A DNA stretch of 64,000 nt from Leptospira_A sp046736045 (GTDB lineage Bacteria; Spirochaetota; Leptospiria; Leptospirales; Leptospiraceae): the NCBI RefSeq assembly GCF_046736045.1, contig NZ_CP177134.1, positions 3,472,001 through 3,536,000 of the forward strand, written 5' to 3'. Below the pieces are notes generated by a model that ran no database searches, was not told where the DNA came from, and saw only the letters and a list, made by a program, of their open reading frames with translations. This document shows, one piece after another, positions 44,170-52,331 of the stretch. Numbering within the stretch: the stretch's first letter is position 1; the number at the start of each line of letters is the position of its first letter. The position numbers were made by a program, and so were the translations under genes.

Positions 44170-46515
44170 TTATTGCACAAAATATTCAATGCCGTTCTCC
44201 AAAGGAAAATGGTAAGTATAAACCTTACCATCTCCATTGCGTTCTTTCACCAAAACTTCAAGTACACTCTTATTTCCAAAATCGAAATCTATGTTCGCAG
44301 ATTTAGTAAAAAGATAATCCCAGTTTGATTTGCCCAGAATGTTTCCCTTTTCATCTTTTACATTAAAAGAATATTGAAGATTATCCTCAGTATGTTCTCC
44401 GCTTAAATCACCGCTTCTTATGATTAAATGTGCATGTTGCTTTCCTAATGAATCAGCGGCGATATCAATTGAATAGTTTAACAATACAATGTATTTATTC
44501 GGAAAACCGGGCAATTCCCTACCATTGGAAAAAACAAATTCAGGTCCATATGCGGATCTGAGTTTTCCCAAATAGACCAATCCAAGAGTATTTTTCTTTG
44601 GTAAATTAATAGCTAGAAAATGATATTCACTTCTTGCCTGATAAATAAGTAAATTCAAAGAGTTTGTTTTTTCGTGAGGGATTTCATTTTCAACAGTGAA
44701 ATTTGCAGAAGGATTCCTCCTTATGATATGCATAAAAGGCATTTCCCAATGTGTATGTTTGATAAAAATTTCTTTTTGATTCTTTAATAAAGTTTCCAAT
44801 TCGGGAGTCATTTCATCCGAATAAAACTGTTTGAACTTTGCGTCCTGGATTTTGATAATGTTCCGTTGAAGATTTGTAGTAAAAATTCTATAATCGAAAA
44901 GCAAGTTCGTAAAAATCACAAACGCAAAAATGATTCGTAAAAGATTTTTATCGTAAATCTTTCTTCTTTCAAACTCCGTCCAGAATAAAGCAAAGACAGG
45001 AGCGAGAAAAACATAACCGTATGCAAAATAAGTTTGAATTGTATAGGTAAATCGTATCGTAAATGCAAATGCAACGATCCATAATAGATGAGATGCCAAA
45101 AGCCAAAACTGAAATGTATCTGTCTGCAATTTGGCCGATTTTCTGAACACAACCACCATAATCATTAGAAAAACAGGAACATATCCGAACCAAACACTGT
45201 TCTCCGCCCGATACACGGCTTCGGGTATCATCATTAAACCGCGTAATGGAAAATAAGCGTTAAAATAAGAAGGATCCCGATTGACCCAGAACAAAAAGTA
45301 TTCAAAAAAGTTTTGAAATTCCTTGTATAATATTTCCCTGGCAGAGGTATTCACTCCGCCAAACATATCAGGAAGAGGAGTGAGAAAAATTTGTAAAAAA
45401 TAGATACCCAAGTTTTGGAACCCAACCATCAGGCGGAACGGATAGTTGATCACATCTGGTCCAAAACCGCTGGAAGTGATTCCTCCTGAATAATGACTGA
45501 TCAGAACCGCGCTGGTCAAAGCAAACAAAAAGAACAACGATGAAATCAGGAGATAACCGAATTTTGATTTTACAAAATCGAATACATACGATATCTTTTT
45601 TGATGCTAAAATCCAAATACCCAAAACGAAAAAGAACATCCAATAAAACGCATAATGTTCCTTAACACCTAACGAAATAAAAATGGAGATGCTGGCCAGA
45701 ATCCAAAAGATATTTTTATTTTTTGTAACCCACAAATGTCCGAAATAAATCCCGATCATCATGGGTGCCGCTGCAAGTATCTCGTCATTTCCCGCAGCAG
45801 AAAGCACCAAAAAAATCGGAGTGCTTCCTATCAGAAAGGAAGCAAATGCGGCAGCTGATCTGGAAGCGCCGAGTGTTCTAGACCAAATATAAGCGCATAA
45901 CAAAACGGAGATCCACGCGGAAAACGTAAACAAATGAGTCCAACGCAAATCCACATTATGAATTGCGACAACCATATGACCTAGTACTCCATGCAAAGGA
46001 TATACAATCAAACGCGGGTCTACGCCAATTGCGAAATGAGTCAGACTTCCATGCGACCTATAAAAGTAAGCTCTGGGAATGCGATAACTTTCCGAATCGG
46101 GATTGTTAGGAAAGTAGTATGCGCAGATCAACAAAGAAAGAAAAACAATTACCGAAATAAAAATCGAAAATATAACAAAGTAAGGCTCTGATCGGATAGT
46201 TTCTTTCAATCGGATAAAAAAGCTAAAATCAGTTTGTTTATCATCGGGATTAATTTCTTCTTTAGGAATATACCCATACAAAAGAATGCTAAAGAGTATT
46301 GAATAAAAAATGCTGCTAGAAACATAAACAATTCTATGTCCGAGAAGCCCGAAGATAGATACGGAATATCCGGTCAAAATCAATTCAAACCAAATAAGAA
46401 CAAAAACAGCGAGTATCATTGTACCGCCGGTAATCAACTTTTGTTTACGAAAAGCCAAAAGATTGATACCGCTTAATAATAGTAAATGTATTGCGAGAAA
46501 TAAAACATCAATCAT
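44170..46515 (-). CDS. Large polytopic GT-C-like glycosyltransferase
   Basis: A 781-residue membrane protein, the largest GT-C-like protein in the window. About 13 helices run to about residue 530, with the family blocks 'NNPDSESYRIPRAYFYRSHG', 'VYPLHGVLGHMVVAIHNVDL' and 'LSAAGNDEILAAAPMMIGIY'. The last two match 'NPGAEF' and 'TQNDLVAS' of the 40275-42029 protein by position. A soluble C-terminal region of about 230 residues ends in a beta-rich part ('LQYSFNVKDEKGNILGKSNW'). The 120 bases upstream, before the gene ending at 46636, are AT-rich and could hold a promoter; AAGGAAC lies about 10 bases before the ATG. Acceptor and sugar unknown. Confidence 0.75.
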   Translation of the reverse strand: MIDVLFLAIHLLLLSGINLLAFRKQKLITGGTMILAVFVLIWFELILTGYSVSIFGLLGHRIVYVSSSIFYSILFSILLYGYIPKEEINPDDKQTDFSFFIRLKETIRSEPYFVIFSIFISVIVFLSLLICAYYFPNNPDSESYRIPRAYFYRSHGSLTHFAIGVDPRLIVYPLHGVLGHMVVAIHNVDLRWTHLFTFSAWISVLLCAYIWSRTLGASRSAAAFASFLIGSTPIFLVLSAAGNDEILAAAPMMIGIYFGHLWVTKNKNIFWILASISIFISLGVKEHYAFYWMFFFVLGIWILASKKISYVFDFVKSKFGYLLISSLFFLFALTSAVLISHYSGGITSSGFGPDVINYPFRLMVGFQNLGIYFLQIFLTPLPDMFGGVNTSAREILYKEFQNFFEYFLFWVNRDPSYFNAYFPLRGLMMIPEAVYRAENSVWFGYVPVFLMIMVVVFRKSAKLQTDTFQFWLLASHLLWIVAFAFTIRFTYTIQTYFAYGYVFLAPVFALFWTEFERRKIYDKNLLRIIFAFVIFTNLLFDYRIFTTNLQRNIIKIQDAKFKQFYSDEMTPELETLLKNQKEIFIKHTHWEMPFMHIIRRNPSANFTVENEIPHEKTNSLNLLIYQARSEYHFLAINLPKKNTLGLVYLGKLRSAYGPEFVFSNGRELPGFPNKYIVLLNYSIDIAADSLGKQHAHLIIRSGDLSGEHTEDNLQYSFNVKDEKGNILGKSNWDYLFTKSANIDFDFGNKSVLEVLVKERNGDGKVYTYHFPLENGIEYFVQ

Positions 46516-46635
46516 TGAAATGTGTTCCTTGGTTCTGTTGGTGATAAAAAAGCAGATTCATTCTATAATAAATTAATACTAGTGACGTCTATGTTCGGTC
46601 GGTTGGATTTCTAAAGATATGCAATATTCTTAAAT

Positions 46636-48243
46636 TCATCTTCGCAAATATCTTTTAATCAAGGCGAGAGGCCCTACTCTTTTTTTTGTATTTGATTCCA
46701 GAAGTTCATTAAAACCCAAATAGGCATCCCAAGTACCGAGCAAACTCCACTCACCGGAAATCTTCACTGATCCACGAGAAAGAGAAAGATGATCCCATTG
46801 CATCGTAGGATGCGAATGAAAAAAATAAAACATGTTATCTTTCATCACCGCATTCGTATGATTTGGTGTTAAAGGAATTGGAATTGTCGCTGAAGCATTT
46901 CCGTAAACGATACTTTTCAATTTTATGATGCAGGAATTTCTCCACATAGGCATCCAACAAAACCCCGTTATGTCTTTGTCGATTTTAAATTCTATTTCGA
47001 AAGCGGTAGTTTTTCCCGAGCAACTTACATTCACGGACAAAGAATTTGCCCAGTCATAAACACCGTTATCCTCAAGATATAGAGTTGTTTTGGCAATTTT
47101 CTGATTCCATAAATCATTCAACTCTCCCGGCTCAACAACAAAATCCCGAATTTTTCGAAAATCATGATAGGATTGGTCCAATCGAAAATCATTTTGAATC
47201 AGTTTGTTAATGACTGATGCATCCATTGCATCCCTGGAATCATCCAATTCTAAAAAGGAACCTTCGGTTTTATAAATGGAACGGAAAAAATTCCTATCTT
47301 CAATTTTCAATTTCGGTAAAAATAATTTTTCCCATTCGTAAGTAGAAACGATACGCGGAAGTTTGATCAAATCCGATTTGATATCTTTACAAAGAACATT
47401 CAATTCCAATAACATCGAAAGATATTTTTTATATATAAACTGATAAACATCGTATTTTAGATGATAGTCGCCAGTGTGCCCCCAAGCTCCTTCTTCCGGA
47501 AATTTAAAATCGTGAAAGTGATAAAATACAACCGGGAATTTTTTACCAGTGCTGATTTCCTGGCCAAACAATTCATCTTTATCAAAAAACAAATCGTATT
47601 GTTGTACATTCCATGGCGCGATCCCACCACCTAAGTGTTGCAATACGTGAACATTTTTGAATCGTGTAGTCCAATCATCCAGATATTTCTGATCACCGAA
47701 CTTACCGTCCTCGTGTCTTGCAAAACACCATTCCCCGCAACGGTCTCTCCACCAATTCAGTGCTTCCAAACCGAATTGATCGTTTTTGAAAGATACGAAT
47801 TGTACGCAATAGATTCCACTCTCTGCCGATTGATCGTATTTGGGAGTGTATCTATGTTCGGTAATCAGTATGGAACTGTTTCCCATCTCTTCCAATAACC
47901 TGCCAGGATCGGAAAAAAAGAAAAGGTCCGCATCCAAATAAGTAATCTGAGGAAGATCGTATTTTGAAATTGCATAGGATATGGAAAAAGCCGTGCAAGT
48001 CCAACAGTATTCCTGTAGTGTCCGTTCCAACTTGATCTTTTTTAAGTCGGCGTTTTCGAACTCATCCATGGAAATAACAGTCACATTCGGCAAAGCAAGT
48101 TTTTTCAAAAGATGGTAAGTATCTTCATCAAACCCGAATACGTAAATATGATAATCCTTTGCATGTTCCTCAAGAGACTTTAGCATAGCCAAACCTCTGG
48201 AAACATATTTGGAGTTAAACAAAGTACAATAATATTTCATCAT
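46636..48243 (-). CDS. GT8-like glycosyltransferase with C-terminal beta-sandwich-like domain
   Basis: A 535-residue soluble protein. The N-terminal 265 residues resemble GT8/glycogenin-type transferases: 'YCTLFNSKYVSRGLAMLKSL', 'ITYLDADLFFFSDPGRLLEE' (metal-binding DADLFF), 'CVQFVSFKNDQFGLEALNWW', 'FGDQKYLDDW' and 'HLGGGIAPWNVQQYD'. The C-terminal 180 residues ('NSLSVNVSCSGKTTAFEIEF', 'GEWSLLGTWDAYLGFNELL') are beta-rich and may bind carbohydrate. A helical stretch joins the two. Two Met codons open the frame (48243, 48240); the first overlaps the aminotransferase stop as ATGA. Retaining transfer to an O-antigen precursor in the cytoplasm is the likely role; the sugar is not readable. Confidence 0.82.
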   Translation of the reverse strand: MMKYYCTLFNSKYVSRGLAMLKSLEEHAKDYHIYVFGFDEDTYHLLKKLALPNVTVISMDEFENADLKKIKLERTLQEYCWTCTAFSISYAISKYDLPQITYLDADLFFFSDPGRLLEEMGNSSILITEHRYTPKYDQSAESGIYCVQFVSFKNDQFGLEALNWWRDRCGEWCFARHEDGKFGDQKYLDDWTTRFKNVHVLQHLGGGIAPWNVQQYDLFFDKDELFGQEISTGKKFPVVFYHFHDFKFPEEGAWGHTGDYHLKYDVYQFIYKKYLSMLLELNVLCKDIKSDLIKLPRIVSTYEWEKLFLPKLKIEDRNFFRSIYKTEGSFLELDDSRDAMDASVINKLIQNDFRLDQSYHDFRKIRDFVVEPGELNDLWNQKIAKTTLYLEDNGVYDWANSLSVNVSCSGKTTAFEIEFKIDKDITGFCWMPMWRNSCIIKLKSIVYGNASATIPIPLTPNHTNAVMKDNMFYFFHSHPTMQWDHLSLSRGSVKISGEWSLLGTWDAYLGFNELLESNTKKRVGPLALIKRYLRR

Positions 48244-49355
48244 TGGAATCTATTTATAATCCCGATCACTTGAGAAATTTCGTCTTCAGAATGTGCGAAA
48301 GATATTGGTAAACTAAGTTCTGTTCCGTGAATCTCTTCACTGATCGGAAAAGATATATTGTCCGGTTTCCAATTGTTTTTCAGGGAAGCTTCTGACATTG
48401 CCTTTTGATGATGAGGAGGAACTGGATAATGGACTTCGGTTTTAACACCATGTTCGAACAAATACGATTTCAGTTTGTCCCTATCTTTACATCGAACGGG
48501 GAATATATGAAAAACATTCTTTTCATAATCTTTATCACGAGAAGGCAAAAGAATCGTTGGGTTTTTAATCCCTTCAAAATACAATTTTGCAAGTTTTTTT
48601 TTATGATGATTGATTTCATCGAGTTTGCGCAACTTGATACTTAAAAATGCAGCTTGCATTTCATCCAATCTGGAATTATAACCGATTACATTATTATAAT
48701 ATTTCACTTTTGATCCATAATTGCGTAGTTCTCTGATTTTATCCGCATAAACAGAATCGTTCGTAACGACCGCTCCGCCGTCTCCCAGACATCCCAGATT
48801 TTTCGTCGGATAAAAACTGAACGAATTTAAAATCCCGAAGTTTCCGATCTTAATGTCCTTGTATTCGGCTCCATGAGCCTGAGCGCAATCTTCCAAAACA
48901 AAAAGATCATATTTTCTCGCTATGGAAAGTATCTGATCCATTTCACAAGGACGACCGTATAAATGTACAATTTGTATGGCTTTCGTATTTTTAGTAATCT
49001 TTGCTTTGATCCGATTCGGATTGATATTATACGTAGCCATATCAGGTTCAACGAAAACAGGAATATGACCTGCATGCAGGATTGCAAGTATGGTCGCAAT
49101 ATACGTATTAGATGGAACTATAATTTCCGATTTCGGAGGGAGTTCAAGTGCAACGATGGATAAGATCAGAGCATCCAGGCCATTCGCAACTCCTACACAA
49201 TATTTGCTTCCGTTAAATCGTGCGAATTCCTCTTCAAATTTATGTACATTCTGTCCGAGAATGTACCAACCGCTTTCGATTACGTCCTTTGCCGATTGAG
49301 CCAACTCAGAAAAGAAAACTTCATTTGCTTTCTTTAGATTTTCATATTCTATCAA
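48240..49355 (-). CDS. DegT/DnrJ/EryC1 sugar aminotransferase, FdtB/QdtB-like
   Basis: A 371-residue PLP enzyme. The internal aldimine lysine is in 'FYPTKNLGCLGDGGAVVTND', the PLP-binding Asp in 'LFVLEDCAQAHGAEYKD', and the sugar site in 'NYGSKVKYYNNVIGYNSRLD'. With the ketoisomerase encoded upstream it fits FdtB/QdtB, which transaminate dTDP-3-keto-6-deoxyhexose to give dTDP-Fuc3N or dTDP-Qui3N. The start is TTG 49355, overlapping the upstream TGA stop as TTGA (49352-49355), the same arrangement as rfbF/rfbG; no in-frame ATG exists nearby. dTDP-glucose synthesis genes (rmlA, rmlB) are not in the window, so the substrate must come from elsewhere. Confidence 0.93.
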   Translation of the reverse strand: MIEYENLKKANEVFFSELAQSAKDVIESGWYILGQNVHKFEEEFARFNGSKYCVGVANGLDALILSIVALELPPKSEIIVPSNTYIATILAILHAGHIPVFVEPDMATYNINPNRIKAKITKNTKAIQIVHLYGRPCEMDQILSIARKYDLFVLEDCAQAHGAEYKDIKIGNFGILNSFSFYPTKNLGCLGDGGAVVTNDSVYADKIRELRNYGSKVKYYNNVIGYNSRLDEMQAAFLSIKLRKLDEINHHKKKLAKLYFEGIKNPTILLPSRDKDYEKNVFHIFPVRCKDRDKLKSYLFEHGVKTEVHYPVPPHHQKAMSEASLKNNWKPDNISFPISEEIHGTELSLPISFAHSEDEISQVIGIINRFQ

Positions 49356-49783
49356 GAATTTTTACCAATCACTTTTTGAAATTCCGCATAATCCCGGATA
49401 TAATCCGACTCATTATAATAATCGGAAGCAAAAACAAGCAAGACGCAACCGCTGGAAAACTCTTCCATTGTGTGCCACAATTTTTTACCGAGAATTACAC
49501 CGACATTATCTTTGTTCATAATGATTCTTTGTTTGTTCACACCGTCGTCCAATCCCAAAACAAAACTTCCGCTGATACAGAAAATCACCTGTTCCAATTC
49601 GTGATGCGCGTGTTGGCCGCGGATACTTACTGAGTTTTCCAATTGATTGATAAAATAAACTCTTTTGATTTCAAAAGGGATATCTTTCATTGCTTCCGCA
49701 ATCACAAGATTTCCATCACGTTCATCACGAACTTTTTTAAGAGTTATATAACCTGAGTTTTTGACAGAAAGAGGATCTAACAT
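49352..49783 (-). CDS. Sugar 3,4-ketoisomerase (FdtA/QdtA, WxcM-like cupin)
   Basis: A 143-residue single-domain cupin. 'SVSIRGQHAHHELEQVIFCI' contains the metal-free catalytic His pair of the FdtA/QdtA family (RGxHAH), followed by 'GSFVLGLDDG' and 'GVILGKKLWHTMEEFSSGCV'. These enzymes convert dTDP-4-keto-6-deoxyglucose to the 3-keto isomer for amination at C3. The length (about 140) matches stand-alone FdtA/QdtA rather than longer WxcM fusions with an acetyltransferase. It is coupled to the aminotransferase by a 4-base overlap. FdtA (giving fucose configuration) and QdtA (quinovose) cannot be told apart by eye. Confidence 0.92.
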   Translation of the reverse strand: MLDPLSVKNSGYITLKKVRDERDGNLVIAEAMKDIPFEIKRVYFINQLENSVSIRGQHAHHELEQVIFCISGSFVLGLDDGVNKQRIIMNKDNVGVILGKKLWHTMEEFSSGCVLLVFASDYYNESDYIRDYAEFQKVIGKNS

Positions 49784-49786
49784 GGT

Positions 49787-50485
49787 TTAACGAGACACTT
49801 TCCTAACTAATAAAATATTATCCAAATAAAAACCCTGATGCGAAGGAAGCATTCTGGATAAAAACAAAGTGAATATCTGAATGGGTGCAAAAACGAAAGG
49901 GAGAGATACTTTATAAAAAATCCGGTGAGGGGAAATGATATAATAAAGATATGTACAAAACAATTGGCCGAGTGTAACGATAAAGTTTCCCGTTTTATGT
50001 TGTTCCAAAACTTCGAAGCCGTTTCTCTCTAAAATCGCTTTGATTCCAAAAGAAGTATATCTTCCGAAATCATAAGGAATCTCATGTTCATCCCAAATAA
50101 AAGGTACGGTAATAATGCCCAAACCGTCTTTCTTCAATACCCTTTCAATCTCACGAAGAAAATCATCCGGATTAAAAACATGCTCCAATACTTCCGTTGC
50201 CAAAACATATTCAAAACTGGAATCGGGAAAAGGAAAATGTTTACCATCATAAAATACATCCGCATTCGGATTCGAAACATTTATCCCGTGAGCATAATCC
50301 ATTCCTACATACTCTGCTTCTTTGAAAAAGCCCTGATATGGTTTTGTTCCGCATCCGATGTCGAGAAGTTTTCCCTTACCTATCTTTTTGCTCAATTGAT
50401 TGATGAAAAGATACAAGTATCTTCTTGTTAAGAAAAAAGGATTGGTAAAAATATATTTAAAGTTTGGTAAAAAATCAGAATTCAT
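49787..50485 (-). CDS. Class I SAM-dependent methyltransferase
   Basis: A 232-residue methyltransferase. Motif I 'GKLLDIGCGTKPYQGFFKEA' binds SAM, 'YVGMDYAHGINVSNPNADVF' is motif II, and 'FEYVLATEVLEHVFNPDDFL' is the motif IV/V region of the Methyltransf_11 family. A C-terminal hydrophobic stretch ('LFCTYLYYIISPHRIFYKV', about 175-225) could contact the membrane, as in enzymes acting on lipid-linked glycans. The gene is 3 bases from the ketoisomerase gene and overlaps the next methyltransferase-like gene by 4 (50482-50485). Probable role: O-methylation of a sugar in the surface glycan; the target is unknown. Confidence 0.88.
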   Translation of the reverse strand: MNSDFLPNFKYIFTNPFFLTRRYLYLFINQLSKKIGKGKLLDIGCGTKPYQGFFKEAEYVGMDYAHGINVSNPNADVFYDGKHFPFPDSSFEYVLATEVLEHVFNPDDFLREIERVLKKDGLGIITVPFIWDEHEIPYDFGRYTSFGIKAILERNGFEVLEQHKTGNFIVTLGQLFCTYLYYIISPHRIFYKVSLPFVFAPIQIFTLFLSRMLPSHQGFYLDNILLVRKVSR

Positions 50486-51324
50486 GTTTTCCTTTTAAAC
50501 AAGAGTGCTCGATACTCAACATTCGCATCCGGTAGATTTTGGGTATCACTACCTAAAAAACTTTCCATCAATTCGTAATCATTCGACAAAAAACCGACCA
50601 TTCGGTTCAGATTGAAAAACCAGGCAGGATACCTGGCTTCATATATTTCCGGTGGAACGGTTTCAATTGTAATCCTGTCCGGATACTCTTCCGTAAAAAA
50701 AGGAGTTCTATCGATCACAATATATTCAAAGTTATATGAAACAATACTTTTTAAAATCCCGTAAGGTTCACTGATATAAGGAAGAACACTCGACAAAACA
50801 ACGATCTTCGGATTTCTTTCGAGCATACATTCCTGAATCGTATGATAAAATTTCAAAACCTCATCCTGGAAATTTTCCTTTCCACATTCTACAAAATGCG
50901 GTTGTTCCACAATACTCCATTCCAAGGTATTGACCCGATCCAGAAATTTCCTATTTTGAAAATAGCTACTCCCCAAAGAGCCGCCGAAATCAAGCAACCG
51001 CAAATGATTGTTATGTGCTGATGCGATGTAAAGAAGAAAGCTAAGGAGAGGCAAGGAATACTCAACATGATCGAATACGACTGAATCTCTTTCGTAAACA
51101 GCTTCGCCTTTTTTTACTTTCAATAGAGATTCTTTCACTTTTTCCAAAATGTTAGGTGCATCATAACCTTGGCATTCTTTCAAAGCCAGATCCCAACTGG
51201 AATAATTTCCGGTAAACCACTCGTGAGTGTTTGTCTCGACATTCCGTTTAAAAAAACGCATCAAACGGGACAGAATTTTTTTTATAAATAATTTGATTTT
51301 CGAAGTTAAGCCGGATCGTAACAT
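50482..51324 (-). CDS. Putative methyltransferase, TIGR04325 (LIC12133) family
   Basis: A 280-residue protein matching, by memory of the family, TIGR04325, named after a Leptospira interrogans protein and found in polysaccharide clusters. A basic N-terminus (about 1-25) precedes 'HEWFTGNYSSWDLALKECQG', the family opening. The SAM-binding loop is 'RLLDFGGSLGSSYFQNRKFL', and 'IVVLSSVLPYISEPYGIL' and 'FEYIVIDRTPFFTEEYPDRI' are further blocks. The activity of the family has not been shown to my knowledge; methyltransferase is inferred from the Rossmann-like core. It forms a two-gene unit with the Methyltransf_11 gene by ATGA overlap. Confidence 0.85.
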   Translation of the reverse strand: MLRSGLTSKIKLFIKKILSRLMRFFKRNVETNTHEWFTGNYSSWDLALKECQGYDAPNILEKVKESLLKVKKGEAVYERDSVVFDHVEYSLPLLSFLLYIASAHNNHLRLLDFGGSLGSSYFQNRKFLDRVNTLEWSIVEQPHFVECGKENFQDEVLKFYHTIQECMLERNPKIVVLSSVLPYISEPYGILKSIVSYNFEYIVIDRTPFFTEEYPDRITIETVPPEIYEARYPAWFFNLNRMVGFLSNDYELMESFLGSDTQNLPDANVEYRALLFKRKT

Positions 51325-51350
51325 AATATGATTTTATAAAACTTTGTGAT

Positions 51351-52289
51351 TTATCTCATTCTGGAATATAAAAATTTCAAATAAAGAAAAATCGATTTTT
51401 TCAACAATCGATTCTGTCTGAATATTTTTACATCGACAAAATCCGCATAACGATTTTGGCGTATAACACCGGGAAACTTGACGTTCTTTCTCAAAGAAGA
51501 AAGAGGCATTTCATTAAAGGAAGTTTTCTCCTTAATATGAGTTGAAAATTCACCGTATCCGATATTACAAATTAAGTTTACCGGTGGCTTTAGAACAAAT
51601 GCTTTCTTTACCAATATCGTGTACCACCATTGGTAATCCCAGGTATCAATCTGTCCATTATAAGCGGAAACCATTCCATTTGCCAAAATTGCAGCATAAC
51701 CCTTGTCAGTTAAAGCATCTTCAATCGTAGGTAGAATGTCTTCCTCTTTAAAATCCGACTGTTCAATGTAATGCGCCCAAGCTCTGCGCCAGGTAGCCCA
51801 ACCCCAAATTTCCGCAATCTTCGAAAAATAAGCTGTTATATTTTTCGAATTTTCGTCTGCATGAAAATTCGAACCGGCGATCATAAAAACCTTTTCTTCA
51901 TCTTTATAATGATTGAGAGCCGATTCCGCATAAGAGCAAAAAGAAGGATCGGGAATACAATCGTCTTCAAGTATGATCCCCTGTTCTTCATTTTCAAAAA
52001 GCCAATCGATTGCCGATTTAACTCCCCTTTTGCATCCTAAATTTTCTTTTCTGTAAAGTTGTTTCACTTCACATTCCCAATCCACGGAACGGAATACATC
52101 TTTTACTTTTTCGACGCGTTCCTTCTCTTCTTCGTTTCTTGCACCATCAATTGCAACGTACAAACGTTTCGGTTTGATTTGTCTGAGTGCTTCGAATAAT
52201 TGATAGGTTAAATCGGGACGATTGAAAGCGATAACTAGAATCGGTGTTTCCAATGAACTGTTATTATTTGGTTGCGTTACTACTTTCAC
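51351..52289 (-). CDS. GT-A glycosyltransferase, HlpA-like family
   Basis: A 312-residue GT-A type enzyme of the group often annotated 'hemolytic protein HlpA-like', now treated as glycosyltransferases. Motifs: 'TPILVIAFNRPDLTYQLFEA', 'LYVAIDGARNEEEKERVEKV', 'NLGCKRGVKSAIDWLFENEE', 'GIILEDDCIPDPSFCSYAES' (metal-binding EDD, about 106-110) and 'IAEIWGWATWRRAWAHY'. A conserved W-rich part 'NGQIDTWDYQWWYTILVKKA' follows. The start is GTG 52289; no ATG lies before the conserved strand. Its full-length sequence corresponds to the C-terminal half of the next upstream gene's product, so the two arose by duplication. Confidence 0.87.
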   Translation of the reverse strand: MKVVTQPNNNSSLETPILVIAFNRPDLTYQLFEALRQIKPKRLYVAIDGARNEEEKERVEKVKDVFRSVDWECEVKQLYRKENLGCKRGVKSAIDWLFENEEQGIILEDDCIPDPSFCSYAESALNHYKDEEKVFMIAGSNFHADENSKNITAYFSKIAEIWGWATWRRAWAHYIEQSDFKEEDILPTIEDALTDKGYAAILANGMVSAYNGQIDTWDYQWWYTILVKKAFVLKPPVNLICNIGYGEFSTHIKEKTSFNEMPLSSLRKNVKFPGVIRQNRYADFVDVKIFRQNRLLKKSIFLYLKFLYSRMR

Positions 52290-52331
52290 GTATTTAAATT
52301 TCCCTTCAAACGATGTCTCCGCTCTGATATT

